From contig CBFHQM010000028.1 in assembly GCA_965657965.1 (NCBI GenBank), forward strand, positions 1-29,164: 29,164 nucleotides of DNA. The letters run 5' to 3'. Shown here in pieces: positions 16,005 to 23,665 of the stretch; the first letter of the stretch is position 1, and every line of letters begins with the position of its first letter. The notes below the pieces were generated by a model. The model was given only the letters and a program-made list of their open reading frames with translations, was not told where the DNA came from and searched no databases. The stretch is from UBA8752 sp965657965 (GTDB lineage: Bacteria > Bacteroidota > Bacteroidia > Flavobacteriales_D > Sanyastnellaceae). The translations under genes were made by a program, and so were the position numbers.

Positions 16005-17162
16005 TTGCTGTCCAAGGTGGGTCGCAAACGGCTAGGGTCAGTCGTCTTTTTGTTGTGTGCTCTGGGGGCCATTAGTGCCCAGACGGTGCTCAGCTCCGGT
16101 TCTTTGTTGCCCGATGGTGGCTTTGAAAACAAGAAGTTCTGTCCGGGTGACTACAACAATCAGTCGCTCAGAACACTGAATCATTGGTCGCAGCCGACCC
16201 AAGGAACGCCAGACCATTTTGTGTCTTGCAGCGCTCGGGCCGGTGTTCCTTTGAATCGTTTTGGTGAGGAGGCGGCTTTAGAAGGAGAAGGCTATGTGGG
16301 GCTTGTACTTTACAGTCGCTCGAAGTGGCGCTACAGAGAGTATCTCACTACGGCTTTGAAAAGGGACTTGGCACCAGGGGAATGGGTGTGCGTGTCGGCT
16401 TGGCTTTCCTGTGCAGAAAAATCGGGAATCGTGTCGGACGGCTTTGGGCTCCATTTGTCTCAAGAGAAGCCCAGTGCCGATCGCGACTTCATCATAGAGG
16501 TCGACCCACAACTCACTAACCCGTCGGGACACTTTCTTGAGGAGCGGGAGGGCTGGGTCAAATTGTCTGACGCGGTTCAGGCCAAGGGTGGGGAGCGCTA
16601 TCTGACCCTGGGCAACTTCCAGGTCAAAGGAGAGTCGAGGATTGCAGCATCATCGGATGCGCCCAAGGACGCTTCGGATTGGGCGTATGTCTATGTGGAT
16701 GCGGTAGAATTGGTTCCGGTCGAGACGCCCGAGGATTGTGCATGCTTGGTGGACCAAATTGCGTTGGAGATGACCGATCCACCCGAGCCGCTTACGCGGG
16801 TCAAAGAGTTGGAAAGGGACACGTTGCATTTTGGTTTTGACGAGGACCACCTCAGTTCAGAAGACCGCAGAAAGTTGGACCGATGGGGAGGTTTGTTGCG
16901 ACGAAATCGCTTCCTTCGATTGGAGGTTCACGGACACACGGACGCCATGGGACCCGAAGGCTACAACTCTGCGCTGTCCAAACGCAGGGCGGGAGCAGCT
17001 TTTCAATACCTCATGGACCTCGGGGTTGCGCCCGACAGAATGAGGACAGCAGCACATGGCAGTGCAATTCCTGCAGCGAGCAACGCCAATGACAGAGGCA
17101 GAGCGCAGAACCGAAGGGTGGAGTTCCGATTGGTCGAGCACGCTTTTCTAGAAGTGGAATAA
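16005..17162 (+). CDS. OmpA family protein with N-terminal carbohydrate-binding-like domain (copy 2)
   Basis: The protein has 385 residues and the same plan as its upstream neighbour: a signal peptide ending near AISAQ (26), a beta-rich domain opening with LLPDGGFENKK, a last strand YVYVDAVELV at 228-237, a CAC motif at 245-247 and an OmpA-C domain with the standard GHTD (310-313), LSKRRA and AQNRRVEF. The two proteins differ widely in sequence, so the duplication is old. The start is uncertain: TTG at 16005 is four bases after the previous stop, while GTG at 16017 removes four residues and keeps a good signal peptide. Close spacing indicates co-transcription with copy 1. Confidence 0.85.
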   Translation: MLSKVGRKRLGSVVFLLCALGAISAQTVLSSGSLLPDGGFENKKFCPGDYNNQSLRTLNHWSQPTQGTPDHFVSCSARAGVPLNRFGEEAALEGEGYVGLVLYSRSKWRYREYLTTALKRDLAPGEWVCVSAWLSCAEKSGIVSDGFGLHLSQEKPSADRDFIIEVDPQLTNPSGHFLEEREGWVKLSDAVQAKGGERYLTLGNFQVKGESRIAASSDAPKDASDWAYVYVDAVELVPVETPEDCACLVDQIALEMTDPPEPLTRVKELERDTLHFGFDEDHLSSEDRRKLDRWGGLLRRNRFLRLEVHGHTDAMGPEGYNSALSKRRAGAAFQYLMDLGVAPDRMRTAAHGSAIPAASNANDRGRAQNRRVEFRLVEHAFLEVE

Positions 17163-17184
17163 GCCAGGGGTGACCCCAGACGGC

Positions 17185-18495
17185 TTAGGCCAAGCGGGCT
17201 TCGTCGGTGGCTTGGGGAATGGAGGCCAAGAGCACCATGGCCACCGCAAAGAAGACAATCAAGACCAGTAGGGAATTGCGCATGCTGCCCGTGAACCCTT
17301 CGATGTAGCCCCAGCTAAACAGGCCGATGACCACGCCGGTCTTTTCCAGCACCTCATAGAAACTGAAGTAGGAGGTGGTGTCTTCGGTTTCAGGCAGCAT
17401 TTTGGCATACGTGGAGCGGTTGACGCTTTGGGTTCCCCCCATCATAAAGCCAATGATGCCGGCGGCGATAAAAAACATGGTGGAGCCATCGACCAAAAAG
17501 TAGGCGAAGAGGCAAACTCCCGTCCACAGGGATGTGGCCAAGAGCAAGACCTTGACGTTGCCAAAACTCTGGCAGAGACGGCTAAAAATGAAGGAGCCAG
17601 GGATGGCGATGATCTGGACCAGAATGATGGCCACGATCAGCTCGTCTGTAGCGAGTTTAACCTCTTTGATGCCAAAGGAGCTCGCCATCAACATGATGGT
17701 CTGAACCGCCATGCTCATCACAAAAAAGCTCACGAGATAGCGGACAATTCGGGTCTGTCCTTTGAGGGCTTTTGCGACCGCGCGAAGCTCGCGAAACCCC
17801 TGCCACAAGATGTTGCCGTCCGGCCTGTCTTTGTGCTTGGCGGGCAAGCGGCGAAAGGTGATTTGGGCCCAACCGGCCCACCAAATGCCCACTGCAATGA
17901 AGGCCCATCGGGTCAGGTGATCGCCAATGCCCATAATCAGGGCAAGGCAAAGCAGGAGCAGCAGAACGCTGCCCGCAAAACCCCAGGAGAACCCTTTGGC
18001 AGACAGCATGTCTTGGTCTTCCTTCGGTGCGATTTCGGGCAAGAATGCATTGTAAAAACCCAAACTCCCCCAAGCGCCAACATTGGCCATGAAAAGGGCA
18101 GACATGCTCCATTCGAGGTGGGCAGGGTCGAACCAGAAAAGGCCAATGCAACCAGCAGCCCCCAGATAGCAGAAGAACTTGAGAAACTGAAGCTTACGGC
18201 CGAGGTAGTCTGCCATGCCCGCAAGAATGGGGGTGGCCAAGATCACAATCAAAAAGGAAGCGCCGATCACATAGCTGTACAACTGGGTGTTGATCAGTTC
18301 GCGTCCAAAAAAAGTAACCACATCTGAAGCCGAACCTGTGGGGCCTTCTGTGGTGGTTATGGCCGTATAGAAAATGGGGAAGATGGCCGTGGTGATCACC
18401 AAGAAATAGGCGGAGTTGGCCCAGTCATACATCAGCCATCCTTTGCGAATGGCCTTTTCGGAATAGGACCGAGCTGTTCCTTTTTGGTTTCCCAT
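17185..18495 (-). CDS. MFS transporter, UMF1 (Atg22-like) family
   Basis: This membrane protein of 436 residues has about 12 helices. The N-terminal WLMYDWANSAYFLVITTAIFP is characteristic of the UMF1 family, related to yeast vacuolar effluxer Atg22. The MFS loop motif appears as AGMADYLGRK after the second helix pair, and GGTQSVNRSTYAKMLPE near residue 350 is another family hallmark. Atg22 exports amino acids from the vacuole; the bacterial substrate is unknown. The ATG at 18495 was chosen over an in-frame TTG nine bases upstream. TATATTGG at 18501-18508 is a variant -7 box, but lies very close to the start. The gene follows lhgO after 45 bases and is convergent with the OmpA pair. Confidence 0.88.
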   Translation of the reverse strand: MGNQKGTARSYSEKAIRKGWLMYDWANSAYFLVITTAIFPIFYTAITTTEGPTGSASDVVTFFGRELINTQLYSYVIGASFLIVILATPILAGMADYLGRKLQFLKFFCYLGAAGCIGLFWFDPAHLEWSMSALFMANVGAWGSLGFYNAFLPEIAPKEDQDMLSAKGFSWGFAGSVLLLLLCLALIMGIGDHLTRWAFIAVGIWWAGWAQITFRRLPAKHKDRPDGNILWQGFRELRAVAKALKGQTRIVRYLVSFFVMSMAVQTIMLMASSFGIKEVKLATDELIVAIILVQIIAIPGSFIFSRLCQSFGNVKVLLLATSLWTGVCLFAYFLVDGSTMFFIAAGIIGFMMGGTQSVNRSTYAKMLPETEDTTSYFSFYEVLEKTGVVIGLFSWGYIEGFTGSMRNSLLVLIVFFAVAMVLLASIPQATDEARLA

Positions 18496-18540
18496 CAAAG
18501 CCAATATACGCGGTGGAAGGCGGGGAAGGCCTTCGGGAGA

Positions 18541-19764
18541 TTAGGACAGCAGTCCTTGGGCTTCTACTTCGTTGGCAATGTGGTCTCCAATGGCCAAGGA
18601 GGCGGTGGCTGCAGGAGAAGGGGCGTTCAAAACGTGCACACTGCGTCCTTGCGAAATGATGCGGAAATCGTCTTTGGTGTCGCCGTCTGGACGCAGGAGC
18701 AGGGCGCGGACCCCACTGCGGCCGACACGCAAGTCGCTCATTTCCAAAGAAGGAACCAACCGTTGAAGGGTTTTGAGAAAGAGCCGCTTTGAGAAGGCAC
18801 GACGGTATTCGTTGATGCCGAACGACATGTTTTTAAAGAACAGCCGCCAGGTGCCGCCATAGCCCAACGCTTCGGCGGTGTCTTTGAGGTTGAAGTCGGT
18901 TTTCCCATAGCCTTCTCTTTTGAAGGTGAAGACCGCATTGGGACCGCATTCAATGTCGCCGTTGGTCATCCGGGTGAAGTGCACCCCGAGGAAGGGGAAT
19001 TGCGGGTTGGGAACCGGGTAGATGAGGTTGCGGACTTTGTACTTGGCGTGGTCCTCCAGCTCGTAGTAGTCTCCGCGAAATCCGACCACGCGCTCTGCCA
19101 GTTCCACATCGTCTTTTCGTGCGAGGCGATCCGCTTGGAGTCCAGCGCAGACGACCATGCCTTTGGCGTTGAAGTCGCCTTGTCGGGTGTGCACGGTGAC
19201 CCCGGTTTCGCTTTGCGTAAAATTTGTGGCTTCAACACTTGTAAATACGCGGCTTTCAGGTTGAATGCCCATGGCCACTTCGGCCATCTTGGCCGTGGTG
19301 GCTCGGAAGTCGATGATTCCGGTACAGGGCACCCATAAGCCGGCGACAGCCTTCACGTGAGGCTCGATTTCTCGAACGGCGGCACCTTCGATTCTTTCGA
19401 GCCCTTCGATTTCATTTTGCAGTCCGAGGCCGTGGATTTTCTCCAACATGGGCAACTCATCTTCGGTCGCTGCGGCCACAACCTTTCCGCAGACGTCGTG
19501 AGCGACATGGTGCTCCTTCGCAAAGGCGACCAGCTCATGACGGCCACGCACACAATTGGTCGCTTTGAGGCTTCCAGGCGGGTAATACAGGCCGCTGTGA
19601 ATGACGCCGCTGTTGTGACCGGTTTGGTGGTCGCTCAGAATGTCCTCTTTCTCGAGAAGGGCAATCTTGGCCTCGGGGTGGCGACGCTGCAACTTATAGA
19701 ATGCAGCGGCACCTACTATGCCACCGCCAACGACGATAAGGTCAAAAGATCGGGTTGGATTCAT
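18541..19764 (-). CDS. lhgO: L-2-hydroxyglutarate oxidase
   Basis: This FAD-dependent enzyme of 407 residues oxidises L-2-hydroxyglutarate to 2-oxoglutarate; in E. coli it passes electrons to the membrane quinone pool. The FAD-binding motif VVGGGIVGAA is at 11-20, and HNSGVIHSGLYYPPGSLKA at 50-68 is the signature that separates LhgO from glycerol-3-phosphate and other DAO-family enzymes. The C-terminal region has FSKRLFLKTLQRLVP and SGVRALLL as expected. The start is the ATG at 19764 directly before the FAD motif. A good -33/-7 promoter pair lies upstream. No csiD-like gene is in the window, so the role may be metabolite repair of 2-hydroxyglutarate made by side reactions. Confidence 0.92.
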   Translation of the reverse strand: MNPTRSFDLIVVGGGIVGAAAFYKLQRRHPEAKIALLEKEDILSDHQTGHNSGVIHSGLYYPPGSLKATNCVRGRHELVAFAKEHHVAHDVCGKVVAAATEDELPMLEKIHGLGLQNEIEGLERIEGAAVREIEPHVKAVAGLWVPCTGIIDFRATTAKMAEVAMGIQPESRVFTSVEATNFTQSETGVTVHTRQGDFNAKGMVVCAGLQADRLARKDDVELAERVVGFRGDYYELEDHAKYKVRNLIYPVPNPQFPFLGVHFTRMTNGDIECGPNAVFTFKREGYGKTDFNLKDTAEALGYGGTWRLFFKNMSFGINEYRRAFSKRLFLKTLQRLVPSLEMSDLRVGRSGVRALLLRPDGDTKDDFRIISQGRSVHVLNAPSPAATASLAIGDHIANEVEAQGLLS

Positions 19765-19786
19765 GGCGGGGTCACTTTCGCGGAAG

Positions 19787-19819
19787 CGAAGATAGTGGGC
19801 CCTTGGGTCGGGTGTCAAA
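19787..19819 (-). promoter_or_regulatory. Putative lhgO promoter (TTTG-N21-TATCTTCG)
   Basis: On the minus strand, TTTG at 19819-19816 is followed after 21 bases by TATCTTCG at 19794-19787. This fits the Bacteroidota -33 TTTG and -7 TAnnTTTG arrangement, with one change (T to C) in the -7 box. The box ends 22 bases before the ATG, giving a leader of about 18 bases. This is the best-supported promoter in the window, because both elements are present at about the right distance. Confidence 0.5.
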
Positions 19820-19838
19820 GAAGGGGTGCAGTTGTCAA

Positions 19839-22442
19839 TCAGCGAAGGATGTGCAAATGCCCTCTTCGCTCTTCAACCTTGGGGACATCGATGTCCTGGT
19901 ACTTCCAAATGAGTCTATAGCCATAGACCCCATCGGGAACGTAGTGAAGACCCTCCATCCAAGGGTGCTCAAGGCCTTCACCCATCCATGTTTGATCTGG
20001 GTCCTCTGTGGCCCAAACCAGTTCGCCCCAACGGTCAAAGACTTGGAACAGGAACCCATCGAGTTCTGGGCAGTTGGATTCAACTTTGAATCCATCGTTG
20101 ACCCCGTCGTTGTCAGGAGTGAAAGCTGTCGGCACCCACATGTCGCACCCACAGTATTCTTGGGTGACCTCCACCACAGCCACGTCGTTGCCACAAGCGT
20201 TTTCGGCTTGCAACAGGTACACACCTGCACCCACTGTTGGCTGTAGTCCCAACACCTCTGATTCTGACCAAAAGAGGGTGTAAGGGATTTCTTCAGGGTT
20301 GGTGCCTTCCGCTCCTCGGAGTTCGGCCATGACCTCGGTGGTTTCATCCCAGCAGACGACACCTGAAAGCGGGAATGCGGTCACCTCGAGCGTAGGCCAG
20401 ACATCCACAGCAACGGAAGTCGAATCTGCGCAGCCGGTCATGCTGTCAAATACGCGCACCACATAGTTGCCTTCATTGATCCATTCTGGCCCTCCAGTGG
20501 TGACGTTGTCGTTCACCGACCATACCCACCACCCCACAGGGCTAAGGGGTTGCTCAGGCCAGGACCATTCTACTGCAGGATCGAGTGCACATCGGATCAC
20601 GGTGTCTGGCAGCGGCCCGATTTCAGGGACCGGCCACCATTGGATGTCGGTTTGCTCCGATTGCAAGCAGTTCCCAATGCCCACTGTGACTTCGAAGGGG
20701 CCGGTACCCTCGTCTGAACTCAGCAACAAAGTGTTGCCTTCTGTTCCGTTTGACCAAATGGCAGTTTCATGGTTTCCCGATACCTCCAGTTCGACCATGA
20801 CGTCTGAGCATGCGCCTGTGGGTGCGGAGAGGTTGAAATCGATGGGCGGCAGCTGATTCAAGAATAAGGTTGAATTGGAAGTACAGCCATTGGCCCCCGT
20901 TAAATGCGCTGTGTACGCTCCAGGTCCGGCTTGATTTGGTGCTGGGGTGCCGGTGGGCAGGGTCCAAGAGGAGAGGACCGACCCGGGGCTGGGGACGGCC
21001 GAGACCAATCCGGTTTGGTCCCAGCACAATTCCTCGGGAATGGCGCTGAGTTGAGCTGTGGGCAGCGGCAAAACATCGATTTCCAAGAGGATGGGGGAGC
21101 CGGTGCAACCACTGACTTCCGCAATCACTTCTGCATCCACAACTTGGGTGACGTCCACAGCATTTCCCGGTTGGGCACTGCCATTTATGGACCACTGAAT
21201 GTTGGCGGGGATGTTGGTGTTGGCCACAACCGTGACCGTTTCTCCTTCGCAAAGGGTCACGATCGGCCCTGGAGTCAAAGAAAGCTCAGGTGAATTTTGA
21301 TTGAAGACTTCCACCGAGAGGGTCTCAGAACAGGTTCCCAAGGTGCCCGTGACGTCATAGGTTCCTTCTGTTGACACGGTCAACGCGGGTTGTCCAGTGC
21401 TGTTCCAGTCGAGTGTGGCCCCGGCATTGGCTGTGGCCGAAAGCACTGTTGGGGTGTTGTCACAAATGGTGACCTCTGCCGAAGTCAAGGTCAGACCCGG
21501 GCTGGGCAATGCTTCAACGGTGATGCTCTCGAATTGAGGGCAGTTGGTGTTGGTGGTCTCCAGGACGTAGGTCCCCACGCTGGCATCGATGGTACTAGAA
21601 TTAAGGGAGGCCCAGGTGACGGTTTGCCCGGTTGCGGAGGCCACGATGGTGCCTGTTTCTCCCGGACAAAGTGCATAGGGCGGGGGAGGCGTCAATAGAA
21701 GTCCGGGAATGCCAGAAGGGTTACTGAACTCCACCAGACAGAACGACTGGTTGTTGCTTGCGCCACCTGTGCTTCCGGTGAATCCCCAGTAGACTTGGCT
21801 GTCGCCGGCGAAGACATCGTTTACCAAGTCCACATTGGCATTGATGCGTTCTACGCCGTCAAAAGTCATGAGGAACACTTGTGTAACGGGATCCCATTCC
21901 ATGTGCACGTCATGGTCGATTCCATCTTCAATGTTCGCGTTTGTTGAGCTCGCTTGAATGGTGTTTGGTGGGCAACCCTCTATGCAATTGACGCCATTGT
22001 GGTTGTGTGTTCCGTCTCGCTGCAGGGCCACATGGTCATAGAAGGGGTCTCCCACATTGCCATTGGCCCATGTATCAAACTCCACAATCAACGAGGGGTT
22101 GAATTGAGGGTCAATGAATCCAAGGGCTACGTTGAAGTTGCCGTACCCCATGTTTCCTCCATTGCCGGAGGTGACGGCGCTGGGACCATTTTGTTGGAGC
22201 ATCCAAGCAATGCCGTCGGCACCACCATCGCTCGAGCCCAAGTTCACGGTCAGGTCCAGTGAGAAGGGAAAAGCAACATCAATGGTGCAGTCGCTCCATG
22301 CTGCTCCCCGTTGGCCTGTATTGTTGGACGTCAATTGAACGCAATCTGCCCCTAAAAGCACAGCGTCTTCCACCACGGTGAATTGACCCATTGCAAGTGG
22401 GGAAAAGGAGAACCCCAGGATGAGAAAGAGAAAAGTGCGCAC
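19839..22442 (-). CDS. Secreted L-type lectin / Ig-like repeat protein with T9SS type B (CHU_C) sorting domain
   Basis: The protein has 867 residues, with a signal peptide at 1-19. Residues 20 to about 240 look like an L-type lectin domain (GGADGIAWMLQQ, SLIVEFDTW, YDHVALQRDG, VYWGFTGSTGG). Seven Ig-like repeats of about 75-80 residues follow, each with a Cys near its start and a second near its end after a G-x-Y strand. The last 90 residues (MWVPTAFTPDNDGVNDGFK, FDRWGELVW, DGVYGYRLIW) are the gliding-motility-associated CHU_C domain, which directs export by the type IX secretion system. It is probably a cell-surface or secreted glycan-binding adhesin. The start is GTG at 22442, directly before the signal peptide; no ATG fits. 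A terminator hairpin separates it from the upstream gene. Confidence 0.9.
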   Translation of the reverse strand: MRTFLFLILGFSFSPLAMGQFTVVEDAVLLGADCVQLTSNNTGQRGAAWSDCTIDVAFPFSLDLTVNLGSSDGGADGIAWMLQQNGPSAVTSGNGGNMGYGNFNVALGFIDPQFNPSLIVEFDTWANGNVGDPFYDHVALQRDGTHNHNGVNCIEGCPPNTIQASSTNANIEDGIDHDVHMEWDPVTQVFLMTFDGVERINANVDLVNDVFAGDSQVYWGFTGSTGGASNNQSFCLVEFSNPSGIPGLLLTPPPPYALCPGETGTIVASATGQTVTWASLNSSTIDASVGTYVLETTNTNCPQFESITVEALPSPGLTLTSAEVTICDNTPTVLSATANAGATLDWNSTGQPALTVSTEGTYDVTGTLGTCSETLSVEVFNQNSPELSLTPGPIVTLCEGETVTVVANTNIPANIQWSINGSAQPGNAVDVTQVVDAEVIAEVSGCTGSPILLEIDVLPLPTAQLSAIPEELCWDQTGLVSAVPSPGSVLSSWTLPTGTPAPNQAGPGAYTAHLTGANGCTSNSTLFLNQLPPIDFNLSAPTGACSDVMVELEVSGNHETAIWSNGTEGNTLLLSSDEGTGPFEVTVGIGNCLQSEQTDIQWWPVPEIGPLPDTVIRCALDPAVEWSWPEQPLSPVGWWVWSVNDNVTTGGPEWINEGNYVVRVFDSMTGCADSTSVAVDVWPTLEVTAFPLSGVVCWDETTEVMAELRGAEGTNPEEIPYTLFWSESEVLGLQPTVGAGVYLLQAENACGNDVAVVEVTQEYCGCDMWVPTAFTPDNDGVNDGFKVESNCPELDGFLFQVFDRWGELVWATEDPDQTWMGEGLEHPWMEGLHYVPDGVYGYRLIWKYQDIDVPKVEERRGHLHILR

Positions 22443-22454
22443 GGCGTAAAACTA

Positions 22455-22483
22455 AGAAGGCCCGCACGAGGCGGGCCTTTTTT
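22455..22483 (-). terminator. Rho-independent terminator hairpin after the Cys/Lys-rich gene
   Basis: A perfect nine-base-pair stem (AAGGCCCGC at 57-65 with GCGGGCCTT at 71-79 of the 22400s) has a five-base loop. Read on the minus strand it is followed by CTTAGTTTT and lies about 20 bases past the stop of the small Cys-rich gene. The T run is better on the plus strand, so it could stop both directions. It also sits only about 13 bases before the GTG of the lectin gene, whose promoter must overlap it or lie further upstream. Confidence 0.7.
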
Positions 22484-22501
22484 CAATGTTGTTGCAAAGA
22501 A

Positions 22502-22810
22502 TTAGCTGCCTTTGGCGGGGCTGATTTTGGCTTTCTTGTCTGCTTTTTCTTCTGTGCGGACCAGAGAAACGCCTTGCTTGCCTTTCTCTTTTCCAGCGGC
22601 CTTGGCTTTCTTGCCCTTCTTTCCTTTCGTGTCGGAACAAGAAGACTTGGCAGAGCAGCAGCTCTTGGCAGCGTCTGCTTTTCCTTGGCAGCAAGATGAC
22701 TTGCCCTTGGTGCACTCTGTCTTGGACTTGGATCCGTTGCAAGAACTGCTCTGGGCAGAGGCGGTTGCGCCAAACAGGAAAAGGGCGCCGAGGAGGAGAA
22801 TGTGCTTCAT
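22502..22810 (-). CDS. Small Cys/Lys-rich exported protein of unknown function
   Basis: The protein has 102 residues. Residues 1-20 form a clean signal peptide ending ATASAQ. The mature part has seven Cys (C24, C33, C40, C41, C51, C52, C58), including two CC pairs, packed into 35 residues rich in Ser and Lys. A very basic Lys/Gly/Ala stretch follows at about 62-80, then a short tail. I do not recognise a family. Clustered Cys with Lys suggests metal binding or disulfide cross-linking outside the cytoplasm, but this is inference. It has its own terminator and a near-match -7 box (TATCTTTA at 22830-22837, 19 bases before the ATG), so it is probably a single-gene unit, divergent from the TonB-like gene. 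Confidence 0.75.
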   Translation of the reverse strand: MKHILLLGALFLFGATASAQSSSCNGSKSKTECTKGKSSCCQGKADAAKSCCSAKSSCSDTKGKKGKKAKAAGKEKGKQGVSLVRTEEKADKKAKISPAKGS

Positions 22811-22829
22811 GTCGTCGTTTGATATGCAA

Positions 22830-22837
22830 TAAAGATA
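22830..22837 (-). promoter_or_regulatory. Putative -7 box of the Cys/Lys-rich gene
   Basis: The minus strand reads TATCTTTA, one base from TAnnTTTG, 19 bases before the ATG at 22810. A TTG lies only 13 bases further upstream, which is too close for a standard -33 element, so support is limited to the -7 box. Confidence 0.35.
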
Positions 22838-22888
22838 CGAATTGTGCCTTCAACGCTGGGAACAGCCTGTTAATTTGTGCGCGTCAAC

Positions 22889-23665
22889 ATGAATTCCCAA
22901 CGTCCAACCTCATCGCCCAAACCCATGAAGAAGGGGGAGCGGTCTTTATGGCAAGCGGCCATCGCGGCGCTGTTGGTGCACGCTGTGGCTTTGGCTGGGT
23001 TGGAGTATTGGGGGGCGTTGCCTGTGCCAGAGCAAGAGGCCTACGCGGCCGTTGACTTTGTGGATTACCAAGAGACCGAGACGCAAACCATGGAAGAAGC
23101 CGTGCGCGAGCGGCTCGAGGCGAGGATGGCGGAGGAGATCCGGAACGTCGCCTCCAATGCGCAGGCCGAACGGTCCGAGGTGGTCCAAAGTTCTGGGGCA
23201 TCCGAATCTGAGATGTCGGAGGATGTAGAGGCTGAGCTGCGGGCATTCGAGCAGGCGGCCTTTGACGCTTTGGCAGAGGGTCGAGAGGCTAAGGTGTCTC
23301 AGGAGGCAGACCCGAATAAAACGGCCAGTGACACCAAGTTGAACGCCTACGAAAACTGGGACGCGCGATACAGCGGGCAGGTCACAGCAGAGTTCGACCT
23401 GAAGGGGCGGACCGCATTGAACTTGGACATACCGGGATACCGCTGTCGAGGGGGAGGTGTGGTGGTCTTGGCCATTGCCGTTTCGCCCGGAGGCGACGTA
23501 GAGGAAGCCACAGTGGTGTCTGCCCAAGCGCAAGGCGGCATCGCGCTCAAAGAATGCCTCGAGTTAGAGTCGTTGCAAAGTGCACGACAGTGTCGCTTTC
23601 AGTCAAAAGCCAATGCGGCAAGGCGACAACAAGGAACCTTGACTTACCGGTTCATTGCCCAGTAA
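22889..23665 (+). CDS. TonB-like energy transducer protein
   Basis: The protein has 258 residues. A single N-terminal membrane segment (LWQAAIAALLVHAVALAGL, about 21-39) is followed by a long charged, probably helical region of Glu/Ala/Arg (about 60-150). The C-terminal third carries a TonB_C-like pattern (GGGVVVLAIAVSPGGDVEEATV, then a Cys-containing helix and a final YRFIAQ strand). TonB links the inner-membrane proton motor to outer-membrane transporters. The Pro-rich spacer of classical TonB is lacking and no exbB/exbD is adjacent, so another periplasm-spanning role is possible. The ATG at 22889 was preferred to a GTG four codons earlier. Its last 14 bases overlap the convergent dehydrogenase gene. 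Confidence 0.6.
   Translation: MNSQRPTSSPKPMKKGERSLWQAAIAALLVHAVALAGLEYWGALPVPEQEAYAAVDFVDYQETETQTMEEAVRERLEARMAEEIRNVASNAQAERSEVVQSSGASESEMSEDVEAELRAFEQAAFDALAEGREAKVSQEADPNKTASDTKLNAYENWDARYSGQVTAEFDLKGRTALNLDIPGYRCRGGGVVVLAIAVSPGGDVEEATVVSAQAQGGIALKECLELESLQSARQCRFQSKANAARRQQGTLTYRFIAQ

Noticed and set aside
17163..17184. GGGGTGACCCC hairpin between the OmpA pair and the MFS gene as a terminator
   Set aside because: The stem is only four base pairs and there is no T run on either strand.
17428..18327. Plus-strand open frame of 299 codons, rich in His, Gln and Asn
   Set aside because: Exactly antisense to the MFS transporter; the polar composition is the expected mirror of hydrophobic helices.
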